NCBI RefSeq assembly: GCF_900753045.1
Contig: NZ_CAADXO010000011.1
Span: 1-56,300, forward strand
Length of the DNA: 56,300 nucleotides
Direction: 5' to 3'
Source of the DNA: an uncultured Phascolarctobacterium sp.
GTDB taxonomy: Bacteria; Bacillota; Negativicutes; Acidaminococcales; Acidaminococcaceae
A model generated the notes under the pieces. It did not search any database, was not told the origin of the DNA, and was given only the letters and a program-made list of their open reading frames with translations. Shown here piece after piece: positions 6,892-15,873 of the stretch (positions are counted from its first letter, which is position 1; each line of letters begins with the position of its first letter). The position numbers and the translations under genes are program-made.

Positions 6892-9800
6892 ATGGTTAAA
6901 CAGGAATTAACAAAAGATGCGCTCGCTAAGTTAGAAAAACTTCGAAGACAGTTTGCGGACTTTCAGGAAGACTGCTCGAAGCTTTTAAAGAGCATTGAAA
7001 ATGACGATTTTTTAGACAGTGAAACGGCAGTCGGTGTGCAAAATACATTGGCTAACATAACAACAATACAAAACCAGTTAGGGACTATTTACCAGAACCT
7101 GTCTCTTGGTTCTTTGCCGCAGAAACTTACTGAAGCTGCTGAGAATATTGGTAGTTTACAGCAAGAATTATCTTTAAAGGCAGAGTTTATTGCTGCTGTT
7201 GATTTTTTTAATGATTTGCATTGCAGAAAAGCAGAGATAGAAGAAATTCTCATAGCTCAAAAGGAATCGCTTAAAAATATCAGCATTGAGAGCTTATCGA
7301 TTGCGGAAGCTAAGGAACAACTGCAGAAGTATGTTGAATTTAAGCAATTTTATGATGGCGAGAAAAACTTGATGATCAAAGTATCTATCCAATTCGGTTA
7401 TGAATTAATTTATGATCTGATTGAGAATAAAGCCGGTTATTATACTGACACTATAACTATGCCGGCAGAGAATAAGTCTGAGCCTGCTGCCGATGAAGCA
7501 GGAGAGGCAGAGGTTAAGCCAGCTGACAGCGAAGCTGTGGCAGAAAACAAGACTGGTGCTGTTATTGACGAAGTTGCAGCAGCAGTGATAAAGCCTGTTG
7601 TTAACAAAGTTGTGTCAGCAGAGGATAAGACTGAGCCTGCTGCCAATGAAGCCACAGAAGCAGAGGCTAATTCTGTAGCTAATGAAGTAAAAAATGACAA
7701 GGAAGGCAGTGATATTGCGGTTGCTGCTGAAGAAAAGGCCGAAACAGACTTTGTTATGCCTACGGCACCTATACCCAAAGAAATCTTTTCTTCCGTTACT
7801 ATAGAACCTGAAATCAGCAGAGCTGCTGATAAAGAGAATAAAGTGATGACTGCTTCCATTGCTGCCAGGGAAAGAAAAAAATTATTTGAAATTGGCTGTC
7901 CATTAGAAGGATTGGTTGAATTTAATGCTAATGCGTTGGTAAATCCAAAATGGATGCTTGCATCAAGTGGCAGAGTTTTAATGAAAACTGCAGCGGCTTC
8001 TATCAGTACTTACGCTTTTGCCCTTGATAATTGCAAAAAATACGGTTACGCGGTCAAGTATGACTGTGGCAATAACAGATACTTTTATACAATAACTTCC
8101 AGAGGTTCTAAAGCCTTCAGCTATATAGCTAAAAGAGATTCCAGAGCGGTAGTTATTCAACAACATTTTGTTAACAGAATGAATCAGATTAACAATTTGG
8201 TAGACATTAAGGCATTTGCCCTGATGCTCTTGTACATGAGCTTTGCAGATATTATCAGATGCTTGTCTGTTGAAAATAGCGTGCAGGTACTTGGTGATTC
8301 GTTTGACCATGATGGTAAATTCTGGCTTGGCGCATGTACTATAAAAAAAGGCAAAAGTGAAGTATCGGCCTTGGTAATTGCATTCAATTTGGCTAATGAG
8401 GTGGATGTAGTACGCTTCTATAAGGGCTTGTCAGACTTTAAAGCTAAATGGCAAAATACTAATTCCGTAATTTTTATTGCCTTTGAGGAAGCCTGCGTAA
8501 AGGGGTTAGGCTCCTGGCTTGCTGAAGCTATGGGCGATGATTTTACTGCTAAGGCTAAATATTATTACACCTTAAACAAGGAACAATTATTTTCCTATGA
8601 TGATGATCATGTCATTACTGAATTTGATGAGCTTGCAGAAGCTGCTGCTGACGTTATTGCCAGTGATGAACAGGTTCCAGCAGGTAAGCCGGCAAAGACA
8701 GTTGCATGCAGTGATACTACTGCATTGAAGGCTGGCGAAACTGTTGTAGATGCTATTGAAGCGCAGTCAGGCGAAACTGTTGCAAGAAATGATGCTACTG
8801 AGGCTCAGGTAGAAAAGACTGCTACAGGTAGTGATGATATTCAAGAGTCGGAAACAGAAGAGAAGTCTGCACCGCCGGTTGAAGCAGAAGCTATTCCTGA
8901 GCCTGCGCCGGCACTAGATATTGCCGAAAACGAGAAGGCACCGGTGCCTGATGAAGCTGTAGCAGACGCAGATGAGATGGCTGTTGTAATCGACACAAAT
9001 AAAAAACAGGTCGGAATTGCAGCAGATGATGTTGCTTTGCATCCTTTGACACAGCAGGAAATGGATGAGTATTATGCAACGTATAAAAAAATACTCATGA
9101 CCGGAAAAACCTATTGTGCGTGTGCGTATCTCAAAAGGTTAGCGGAGCTGGACGCTTCGTTTAAGGACGAATACCTGCAATTGGCGTATGCGGTAAACGA
9201 TCCGCTTGCTGCCTGCACCTACAATTCTGATCAGATAGCAAATACCTACCTGGCAGATGGCTACGAGCATAACAGCTATTATCTTGCAGCAGCTATCCTG
9301 CGTAACTTCTACTCTAACCAATGCTTGTACGATTATGCTATTGATTCGATGATGGACTCCTTTGCTGAGGACAAGCTTTTGGTAAGCAATGATAAACTCA
9401 AGCATCTTATCGATATTCTGCGCATGTTCAAAAAAGAACATCATTGCGGTATGGGTAAATTTGCTGATTATAAGAAAAGCGACATTGCAGCCCTGAAAGC
9501 TAAGCTGGATGTTTTCGCCCAAAAGGCTGCGGAGCAGAAAAAGCTTGCTTCCGAGCAATCTTATAATGTGGCTATTACCAATGCCAGATTTGCCAAAACG
9601 CTGGAGTATCTCTTTAGAGGAAACAGCGATTTAGCCAGCTTCCTGGATATGATTGCCGAAAAGGAAAAAGACGAAGCTGCTATAGAACTTATGAAGCAGT
9701 ATCTGTTGGAGCATTTCATTAAGGAAAATGCTCCAGTAGCAGTAGAAAACATCAATATTAATAAAGTTGATGAGCTGATTGATATTGCCTGGGATGTTGC

Positions 9801-12669
9801 TGGTAACATGATCAGAAATAAAAAGAAAACCTCTAAGCTAGTAAGCGGACCGCGTGTTAATCTGCGCCATCGTCTGGAGGAAATTGGCAAGCTGATTTGT
9901 GAATATCTGGTAGTAGTTGAGCAAATCAATAATGCAGATGAGGATGATAAGGCCTTTCCGGCTTATCAAAAGGCGTATAAGACAACCTCCAAGCTTTTCC
10001 AAAAGATTATTGCGGAGTATGAGGCTGAGGCAACGAAGGCAGATAAGGATTATGGCTATAAGCTTGTGCTTATTCAGACATTGAAGGATGTTTATGCCAA
10101 AATGAAGGGGGATAACCCTGAATTTACAGGCAAGTATTTTTATCTGCCCTTCTTAGGTGATTCCCACGTTCTGCTTAATGAAAACTATCAGCCTGAATAC
10201 CGTGATATCAAAGAACTGCCGGCAATGGGCATATTAGCGCGTATAGAAAAGCATGCTTTTGAGGGCAGTGACCCGCTAGTAGACTTGCAGGTGCGCTTAA
10301 ATGGCATTAAAGAGAACGATGAAGATATAGTACAAAGCATTATCTCTGATGATAATTATGGTAGCCTGCGCTTGCTCACTGGTTACATCAACGATCAGCA
10401 GTCTGGCTTTGAGGCCGAATTTATGAAGAATTTTAAGGTTGCAATGGCTTTGGACTTCGCCAAAAAACAGGCGAAGAAGGAGTTTGAGGATTTTTCTGAT
10501 GAGCTTGCATTGTTCCAAAGCTATGGGCAAATTGATAATACAGAGGAAAACAAAAAGGAAATAATTCTTCAGACTGCAGGACTGCTTTATGAGGCAGCAC
10601 AGGAGGATGACAATTACGGCTTCTTCAAAAAGGTATTGCTTGAATTTAAAAATAAAATTCAAAGAGATGCTGTTGTTCAGGGTGATGCCTTGAAGCAAAA
10701 TCTGGAGAATTTCCTGCTTGCACATCAGGAGCTTAAGGAAAACGAAGTTGCCGATAAGCTGATTGAGCGCATCAGACAGTGCATTGACAGTCAAAAGTAT
10801 TCTTCTGCAGAGGAGCTCCTTAATCGCCTTGAAAATGATGATTATGAAAGCCTGCAGGAGCTGGAGATGAAGGATTATCTGCAGGATTTTCTGAATCATT
10901 ATAATAACTACATCAAGAGCGTAGCAAACAACGATAAAACACTGCGTGCTCAGGTTAAACCATACAGAACTGCCAATAAGGATACAAGAGCTGCTGAACG
11001 GTTACTGAATGCCTGGCCGAAAGGCAATAACGATATTAAGCCGGATGAGCTGCTCAGCTCATTAGGTTTTAAGCTGGCAAATGTAGCTGAAATGGATAAG
11101 GTTGACGGTAAATTCCCCAGCTTTTTTGTTAAGCTGCAAAAAGCTTTGGGTGGACGCGTCAATAATTATAATCACCCTGTACCGGCTTTTGGCTCCTTGG
11201 GTGAAACCGATGGCTTCAGAATAGTTTTTATCTTTGGTGCATATGATGCCGAAAGACTTGTGGAAATTTTTCACAATATAGGCGACGAAAAGCATACGCT
11301 TATTATTCTTGATTATGCTTTGAAGGAAAGCGCAAGAAGAAGATTAGCGCTGTTGGTCAAAGGTAAAGCAAATTGCAAAATTTTTGCAGTGCTTGACCGT
11401 GTTGTTCTGAAATATCTCTATGATAATTATTCTGAGCAGACGATTACCAAGCAGCTTCTGCATATTATCATGCCGTTTGCATATTATCAGCCTTATGTTG
11501 CAGAGTCGTCTAAGCCAATGCCGTCAGAGCTTTTCATCGGCCGTAAGGAAGAATTGAAAAAAATCAAGGATGTAAATGGTGTCAATATTGTTTATGGTGG
11601 TCGTCAGCTTGGTAAATCTGCCCTGCTTATGAAGGCCAAAAAGGATATCGACAAGAATGAATCTGGCGACCGCGCTGTTTATATCGATATTAAGGGGCGG
11701 AATTATACTGAAACTGCTTTGAAAATCAGTGAGGAGCTTGTCATTGCAGATATTCTTGAAGAGAAGGATATTACAAGTGATTGGCGCAGGCTTGCTATGA
11801 GTATTAGAATGCGTCTGAAGAATGCCGATAAGCCAATACACTACTTCCTATTATTGCTTGATGAAGCAGATGCTTTTCTCGATAGCTGTAAAGACGTACA
11901 GTATAAGCCCTTCGATGCCTTGAAGGATATTCAGGCTGTAGGTGAAGGACGTTTTAAGTTTGTTGTTGCCGGTTTGCGTGATGTTCTGAGATTTGAGCAT
12001 GAGGCTGCGCTGAATGATAATTCTGTTTTACCGCAGCTCAGCAGCATGACAGTTAAACCCTTTAAGTATACAGAGGCGAAGGAGCTGTTGGAATATCCCT
12101 TGTCCTATCTTGGCTTCAGATTCCGTGATGATGTGGAAACAGATACCCTTGTTTCTGCAATTCTCAGTCACACCAATTCCTTCCCAGGCATGCTGCAACT
12201 TTACTGCACTAAGCTGATTGAAGCTATGAAAAACGGCTATGCTGGTTACAAGGAAGCAAGCACGCCGCCGTATTATGTATCAGAGGATCATATCAAGAAG
12301 GTGCTGGGCGAGGATAATCTGCAGGAGGAGATTCGTCAGAAGTTCTTTATTACCCTGACTGTGGGCAGTGATAATTATTATTTGCTCATAGCAATGATTA
12401 CCGCATACCTGTATAAGAATGATGAAGGTATCTGCGTTACTCCGAATGATGTTCTGACATTTGCCAAGGACTTTGAAATCAATGATATTGCAGCTCTGAG
12501 TCCGGCAAAGGTGACAGCGCTGATGGAGGAAATGCGCGAGCTTAACGTTCTGCAGCATAATGGTGAGCATGGTTATCGTTTCACACATTTCAGCTTCTTC
12601 CAGATGATGGGAACTAAGGCATATTTGGAACAGGAGCTGGAAAAATATATGGGGGATAGCGATGAATAA
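6892..12669 (+). CDS. Giant protein with C-terminal STAND/AAA-like ATPase (candidate conflict-system core)
   Basis: I do not recognise a named gene. The 1925-aa product reads as: residues 1-185 helical/coiled-coil; 190-295 Ala/Glu/Pro-rich acidic linker with a near-duplicate of about 19 residues (7467 and 7621); 320-577 a globular domain; 578-706 a second acidic linker; 713-1400 mostly helical; 1403-1540 an alpha/beta segment (VFIFGAYDAERL, LIILDYAL, FAVLDRVVL); 1542-1783 an ATPase introduced by ELFIGRKEEL, with Walker A GGRQLGKS at about 1569-1576 and Walker B LLLLDEADAF at about 1652; 1797-1925 winged-helix-like. AAGGAG (6878-6883) supports the ATG at 6892. It overlaps the next gene by 8 bp, so the two are translationally coupled. 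It is A+T-richer than the flanking housekeeping genes, suggesting transfer. Role in defence is inference. Confidence 0.8.
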   Translation: MVKQELTKDALAKLEKLRRQFADFQEDCSKLLKSIENDDFLDSETAVGVQNTLANITTIQNQLGTIYQNLSLGSLPQKLTEAAENIGSLQQELSLKAEFIAAVDFFNDLHCRKAEIEEILIAQKESLKNISIESLSIAEAKEQLQKYVEFKQFYDGEKNLMIKVSIQFGYELIYDLIENKAGYYTDTITMPAENKSEPAADEAGEAEVKPADSEAVAENKTGAVIDEVAAAVIKPVVNKVVSAEDKTEPAANEATEAEANSVANEVKNDKEGSDIAVAAEEKAETDFVMPTAPIPKEIFSSVTIEPEISRAADKENKVMTASIAARERKKLFEIGCPLEGLVEFNANALVNPKWMLASSGRVLMKTAAASISTYAFALDNCKKYGYAVKYDCGNNRYFYTITSRGSKAFSYIAKRDSRAVVIQQHFVNRMNQINNLVDIKAFALMLLYMSFADIIRCLSVENSVQVLGDSFDHDGKFWLGACTIKKGKSEVSALVIAFNLANEVDVVRFYKGLSDFKAKWQNTNSVIFIAFEEACVKGLGSWLAEAMGDDFTAKAKYYYTLNKEQLFSYDDDHVITEFDELAEAAADVIASDEQVPAGKPAKTVACSDTTALKAGETVVDAIEAQSGETVARNDATEAQVEKTATGSDDIQESETEEKSAPPVEAEAIPEPAPALDIAENEKAPVPDEAVADADEMAVVIDTNKKQVGIAADDVALHPLTQQEMDEYYATYKKILMTGKTYCACAYLKRLAELDASFKDEYLQLAYAVNDPLAACTYNSDQIANTYLADGYEHNSYYLAAAILRNFYSNQCLYDYAIDSMMDSFAEDKLLVSNDKLKHLIDILRMFKKEHHCGMGKFADYKKSDIAALKAKLDVFAQKAAEQKKLASEQSYNVAITNARFAKTLEYLFRGNSDLASFLDMIAEKEKDEAAIELMKQYLLEHFIKENAPVAVENININKVDELIDIAWDVAGNMIRNKKKTSKLVSGPRVNLRHRLEEIGKLICEYLVVVEQINNADEDDKAFPAYQKAYKTTSKLFQKIIAEYEAEATKADKDYGYKLVLIQTLKDVYAKMKGDNPEFTGKYFYLPFLGDSHVLLNENYQPEYRDIKELPAMGILARIEKHAFEGSDPLVDLQVRLNGIKENDEDIVQSIISDDNYGSLRLLTGYINDQQSGFEAEFMKNFKVAMALDFAKKQAKKEFEDFSDELALFQSYGQIDNTEENKKEIILQTAGLLYEAAQEDDNYGFFKKVLLEFKNKIQRDAVVQGDALKQNLENFLLAHQELKENEVADKLIERIRQCIDSQKYSSAEELLNRLENDDYESLQELEMKDYLQDFLNHYNNYIKSVANNDKTLRAQVKPYRTANKDTRAAERLLNAWPKGNNDIKPDELLSSLGFKLANVAEMDKVDGKFPSFFVKLQKALGGRVNNYNHPVPAFGSLGETDGFRIVFIFGAYDAERLVEIFHNIGDEKHTLIILDYALKESARRRLALLVKGKANCKIFAVLDRVVLKYLYDNYSEQTITKQLLHIIMPFAYYQPYVAESSKPMPSELFIGRKEELKKIKDVNGVNIVYGGRQLGKSALLMKAKKDIDKNESGDRAVYIDIKGRNYTETALKISEELVIADILEEKDITSDWRRLAMSIRMRLKNADKPIHYFLLLLDEADAFLDSCKDVQYKPFDALKDIQAVGEGRFKFVVAGLRDVLRFEHEAALNDNSVLPQLSSMTVKPFKYTEAKELLEYPLSYLGFRFRDDVETDTLVSAILSHTNSFPGMLQLYCTKLIEAMKNGYAGYKEASTPPYYVSEDHIKKVLGEDNLQEEIRQKFFITLTVGSDNYYLLIAMITAYLYKNDEGICVTPNDVLTFAKDFEINDIAALSPAKVTALMEEMRELNVLQHNGEHGYRFTHFSFFQMMGTKAYLEQELEKYMGDSDE

Positions 12670-13738
12670 CTTATGGTGGAAGGAAATAAGTGGTGCGCGG
12701 AGAATAATCGATTCCATCATCAAGGCTGTAGAAAACGATAAAAATGTTATTTTGAAATTTTCTGCAGTAACTCCTTGGGCCGATGATTTTCGTATTATTC
12801 TTTCGGAAAAGATAGAAATGGATTTGACGGAACAAGAGATAAAGCAAGTCAATTATACTGAATCTGATGCCGGAAACTATATGTTGGAGAATTTTTGCCG
12901 CAAGGATGTGCGCTTTAATTATCGTCCGCCGGAAACTGTTGGTAAGTTCTTAGGGAAATGTAAGGATTTAACCTTAGGCGACAATATTCTTTGGGTAAAG
13001 CTGCAGGATGAAAAGCAGCTAGAGGACTGGCTGAGCTTTATCAGCGAATACGATAAGGCTTCCGGCAAAGAAAACAGGAAGGCTGTATTCCTGTTGGAAA
13101 TTGATGATTCTTTTGAGAATTTGCCGGAGAAAAGGTATTTTGAAGTATACAGTATCGGTGACGAGATTCCTGAATATGTGAGGTATACATACGCATCTGT
13201 TTTAGCCTCGGAGGCTGATGTCAAGGATTCACTGATTACGTATCTGTCTCAGCTTGTTACCTCGTGCTGCAATGATATTGAGCTTATCCCGTTATGCATC
13301 AATGAGCAGTATCGCTTTTTGGAAAACCCATATGATACCATGGTGCAAATTACTGCAGACAATTGTCGTAGTGATGGCAGTGAATTTATCCTTGTTGAGG
13401 ACCGTAGCAGAATTGATTATCTTGTTTGGCAGGCTCAGCTGAAAATTTTATTTCCCAGTATTGAACGCTATAGAGTTTATCTTATTCAAAAGCTTAGCAA
13501 GCAAATTAATGAAAAGCTTCAATTTCCATACAAAACTAATTTCGGTGATTTGGAATCGCCAGAAGAGCTGGAGCTTAAGGATTTGACCTATGCAATTGGC
13601 ACCGGGCGTCTGGCAATGGACGATACAAAGGAATATAATCGTCTAGAGAGATTCCGGGAGTATCGCAACAGCCTAGTGCATGGCAAGCCGTTGAGCTTTG
13701 AAGATGTCAGGTTTCTGCTCAGCAACGTAATGGGTTAG
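12662..13738 (+). CDS. Partner protein with HEPN-like C-terminal motif
   Basis: This 358-aa protein is unrecognised by name. Its ATG lies inside the end of the giant ATPase gene (8-bp overlap), so the two are almost certainly expressed together and probably interact. The N-terminal part (about 1-60) looks like a shrunken P-loop/NTPase-associated fold (VILKFSAVTPW) without a recognisable Walker A. The middle is mixed alpha/beta. The C-terminus has R335-N336-x3-H340 followed by GKPLSFEDV; R-x4-6-H inside two helices is the catalytic signature of HEPN ribonucleases, usually toxins or effectors in phage defence and toxin-antitoxin systems. The HEPN call rests on one motif, so confidence in function is low although the gene is certainly real. 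Confidence 0.75.
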   Translation: MNNLWWKEISGARRIIDSIIKAVENDKNVILKFSAVTPWADDFRIILSEKIEMDLTEQEIKQVNYTESDAGNYMLENFCRKDVRFNYRPPETVGKFLGKCKDLTLGDNILWVKLQDEKQLEDWLSFISEYDKASGKENRKAVFLLEIDDSFENLPEKRYFEVYSIGDEIPEYVRYTYASVLASEADVKDSLITYLSQLVTSCCNDIELIPLCINEQYRFLENPYDTMVQITADNCRSDGSEFILVEDRSRIDYLVWQAQLKILFPSIERYRVYLIQKLSKQINEKLQFPYKTNFGDLESPEELELKDLTYAIGTGRLAMDDTKEYNRLERFREYRNSLVHGKPLSFEDVRFLLSNVMG

Positions 13739-13807
13739 GATATGGCAGTGATGGCTGTTTACAAGCTTATAACTGCGGATGAAATCACACATTGCCTATT
13801 ATCAGAC

Positions 13808-13836
13808 TTGCATTGAAATCAGCACAGCATTATAAT
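13808..13836 (+). promoter_or_regulatory. Upstream promoter (P1) of rpsB-tsf
   Basis: TTGCAT at 13808-13813, 17-bp spacer, TATAAT at 13831-13836. It lies 185 bp before rpsB and gives tandem promoters together with P2. Confidence 0.6.
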
Positions 13837-13860
13837 GTAAAAAATTTAACATTTACCCTT

Positions 13861-13908
13861 CGCAAGCAGTAAAAATCTCTTGCCTGCTTGCGGAATTTAT
13901 GGTAAAAT
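13861..13908 (+). promoter_or_regulatory. Downstream promoter (P2) of rpsB-tsf overlapping a 9-bp inverted repeat
   Basis: TTGCCT at 13880-13885, 17-bp spacer, TAAAAT at 13903-13908. A perfect inverted repeat, CGCAAGCAG (13861-13869) and CTGCTTGCG (13884-13892), covers the -35 side. It could be an operator, or a hairpin in P1 transcripts; it lacks a T tract, so it is not a clear terminator. Confidence 0.6.
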
Positions 13909-13930
13909 ATTTTGGTGTAAAAATAACACA

Positions 13931-13994
13931 CGCAGGAAAATTCATCTGTTGCTACGTTTTGCCGCGTAGAGAAGAATTATAACCCATTCCTGCG
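13931..13994 (+). promoter_or_regulatory. Structured 5' leader of rpsB (candidate S2 autoregulatory RNA)
   Basis: CGCAGGAA (13931-13938) pairs perfectly with TTCCTGCG (13987-13994), enclosing an inner hairpin (CTACG 13952-13956 with CGTAG 13965-13969). The closing strand lies just before the ribosome site. Ribosomal protein S2 represses its own mRNA through leader structures in several bacteria. That this leader does so is inference from position and pairing. Confidence 0.5.
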
Positions 13995-14020
13995 GAGGAA
14001 AAAACAGGAGGAAACAAAAA

Positions 14021-14758
14021 ATGGCTATTATCTCTATGAAACAATTACTTGAAGCTGGTGTACACTTTGGTCACCAAACCCGTCGTTGGAACCCTAAAAT
14101 GGCTCCGTACATCTTCACCGAGCGTAACGGTATCTACATCATCGACTTGCAAAAAACCGTAAAAAAGGTTGACGAAGCTTACAACTTCATCCGTGAGGTT
14201 GCTGCTGCAGGCGAAAACATTCTGTTCGTTGGTACCAAAAAACAAGCTCAAGAAGCTATGAAAGAAGAAGCTACCCGCTGCAACATGTTCTTCGTTAACG
14301 AGCGTTGGCTGGGCGGCATGCTGACCAACTTCAAAACCATCCAAACCCGTATTGCACGTCTGCGCAAACTGGAAGCTATGGAAGCTGACGGCACCTTCGA
14401 CCTGCTGCCGAAGAAAGAAGTTATCGGCCTGAAACATGAAATGGAAAAACTGACCAAATACTTGGGCGGTATCAAAGACATGAAAAAACTGCCGGGCGCT
14501 ATGTTCATCGTTGACCCCCGCAAAGAGCACATCGCTGTTCTGGAAGCTCACAAACTGAACATTCCTATCGTTGCAACCGTTGACACCAACTGCGATCCGG
14601 ACGAAATCGATCATGTAATTCCTGCAAACGACGACGCTATCCGCGCTGTAAAACTGCTGACCGCTAAAATGGCTGACGCTGTTCTGGAAGGCCGTCAAGG
14701 TATGCAAACCGAAGAAGCTGCTGCTGAAGAAGCTCCGGCAACCGAAGAAGCTGAATAA
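14021..14758 (+). CDS. rpsB: 30S ribosomal protein S2
   Basis: This is ribosomal protein S2, a primary component of the 30S subunit needed for binding S1. The 245-aa product starts with MAIISMKQLLEAGVHFGHQT and has the family signatures RRWNPKM, FTERNGIYIIDLQKT and FVNERWLGGMLTNF. AGGAGG (14006-14011) precedes the ATG. The C-terminal tail is rich in Glu and Ala. Codon use is strongly biased (AAA, GAA, CGT, CTG), as expected for a highly expressed gene and unlike the A+T-rich pair just upstream. It forms the classical rpsB-tsf operon with the gene 40 bp downstream, behind two promoters. Confidence 0.99.
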   Translation: MAIISMKQLLEAGVHFGHQTRRWNPKMAPYIFTERNGIYIIDLQKTVKKVDEAYNFIREVAAAGENILFVGTKKQAQEAMKEEATRCNMFFVNERWLGGMLTNFKTIQTRIARLRKLEAMEADGTFDLLPKKEVIGLKHEMEKLTKYLGGIKDMKKLPGAMFIVDPRKEHIAVLEAHKLNIPIVATVDTNCDPDEIDHVIPANDDAIRAVKLLTAKMADAVLEGRQGMQTEEAAAEEAPATEEAE

Positions 14759-14798
14759 TCCTAACGTTAATATATTATATTTTGAGGAGGAATAACTG

Positions 14799-15677
14799 AT
14801 GGCTCAAATTACTGCTGCATTAGTTAAAGAACTGCGCGAGCGTACTGGCGCAGGCATGATGGACTGCAAAAAAGCACTGACCGCTGTAGAAGGCGATATG
14901 GACAAAGCAATCGACTTCCTGCGTGAAAAAGGTCTGGCTGCTGCTGCTAAAAAAGCTGGCCGTATCGCTGCTGAAGGCGTTGTTGGCTCTTTCGTAAGCG
15001 CTGACGGCAAGATCGGTGCTATCGTAGAAGTTAACTGCGAAACCGACTTTGTTGCTAAAACCGACGGCTTCAAAGAACTCGTTGAAAAAATTGCTGCTCA
15101 TATCGTAGCTACCAAACCGGCTGACGTAGAAGCTCTGCTGGCTTCCGAGCTGGACGGCCAAACCGTTGAAGCTCTGGTAACCGCTAGCGTTGCTAAGATC
15201 GGCGAAAAGATTTCCGTTCGTCGTTTCGCTCTGTACGAAGCTCCGGAAGGCGTTGTTGCTGCTTACATCCATGGCGGCGGCAAAATCGGCGTTGTTGTTG
15301 AATTAAAAGGCGGCAATGCTGAACTGGGTAAAGATGTTGCAATGCATGTTGCTGCTGCTAACCCGAGCTACCTGGAACGCTCTCAAGTACCGGCTGCTGA
15401 GCTGGAGCACGAGAAAGAAGTTCTGTCCGAGCAAGCTAAAAACGAAGGCAAACCGGAAAAAATCATCGAGAAGATGGTTATGGGCCGTATCAACAAATAC
15501 TACAAAGAAGTATGCCTGGTTGACCAAGAGTTCGTTAAAGATCCGGACCAAACCGTTGGCAAGCTGGTAAAAGCTGCAGGCGCTGAAGTTCTGGCATTCT
15601 CCCGTTTCCAACTGGGCGAAGGCATCGAAAAGAAACAAGAGGACTTCGCTGCAGAGGTTATGTCTCAAATTAAATAA
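14799..15677 (+). CDS. tsf: Elongation factor Ts
   Basis: EF-Ts is the nucleotide exchange factor for EF-Tu. The 292-aa protein has the N-terminal UBA-like domain with LRERTGAGMMDCKKAL, and the second signature EVNCETDFVAKTDGF near residue 80, followed by the two core subdomains and a helical C-terminus. The length matches the long bacterial form (about 290 aa). GAGGAGG precedes the ATG at 14799. Its codon bias is the same as rpsB. It is the last gene of the operon; an intrinsic terminator lies 32 bp after the stop. Confidence 0.99.
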   Translation: MAQITAALVKELRERTGAGMMDCKKALTAVEGDMDKAIDFLREKGLAAAAKKAGRIAAEGVVGSFVSADGKIGAIVEVNCETDFVAKTDGFKELVEKIAAHIVATKPADVEALLASELDGQTVEALVTASVAKIGEKISVRRFALYEAPEGVVAAYIHGGGKIGVVVELKGGNAELGKDVAMHVAAANPSYLERSQVPAAELEHEKEVLSEQAKNEGKPEKIIEKMVMGRINKYYKEVCLVDQEFVKDPDQTVGKLVKAAGAEVLAFSRFQLGEGIEKKQEDFAAEVMSQIK

Positions 15678-15708
15678 TCCGTTTAGTTTGGACTGCAACT
15701 GAACATTT

Positions 15709-15742
15709 AAGGCTATCACAAGCAATTGTGGTAGCCTTTTTT
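15709..15742 (+). terminator. Intrinsic terminator after tsf
   Basis: AAGGCTATCACAA (15709-15721) pairs with TTGTGGTAGCCTT (15726-15738, G-U included), followed by TTTTTT. Confidence 0.93.
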
Positions 15743-15782
15743 GCACTGGAAAACTTTTAAAAAGTGTAAAATAGTATACATT

Positions 15783-15816
15783 TTTCTTTCTTGACTATGC
15801 TATGGCAAAAGCATAT
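15783..15816 (+). promoter_or_regulatory. Sigma-70 promoter for the MetQ-like gene
   Basis: TTGACT, a 17-bp spacer and TATAAT in the stretch before 15820. The leader contains a small AGCAGT/ACTGCT hairpin (about 15839-15857) but no SAM riboswitch or T-box signature. Confidence 0.75.
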
Positions 15817-15873
15817 AATAGCAATGTATTTTGTTTTAGCAGTCTAGTAAACTGCTGGGGAGGTTAATGTATA

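Noticed and set aside
6892..12669. Assignment of the giant ATPase to BREX (PglY/BrxC), Zorya or Avs
   Set aside because: No companion genes of BREX or Zorya are present, and the ATPase is C-terminal rather than central with C-terminal repeats as in Avs.
15743..15873. SAM riboswitch upstream of the MetQ-like gene
   Set aside because: The leader is too short (about 55 nt after the promoter) and lacks any SAM-riboswitch consensus.
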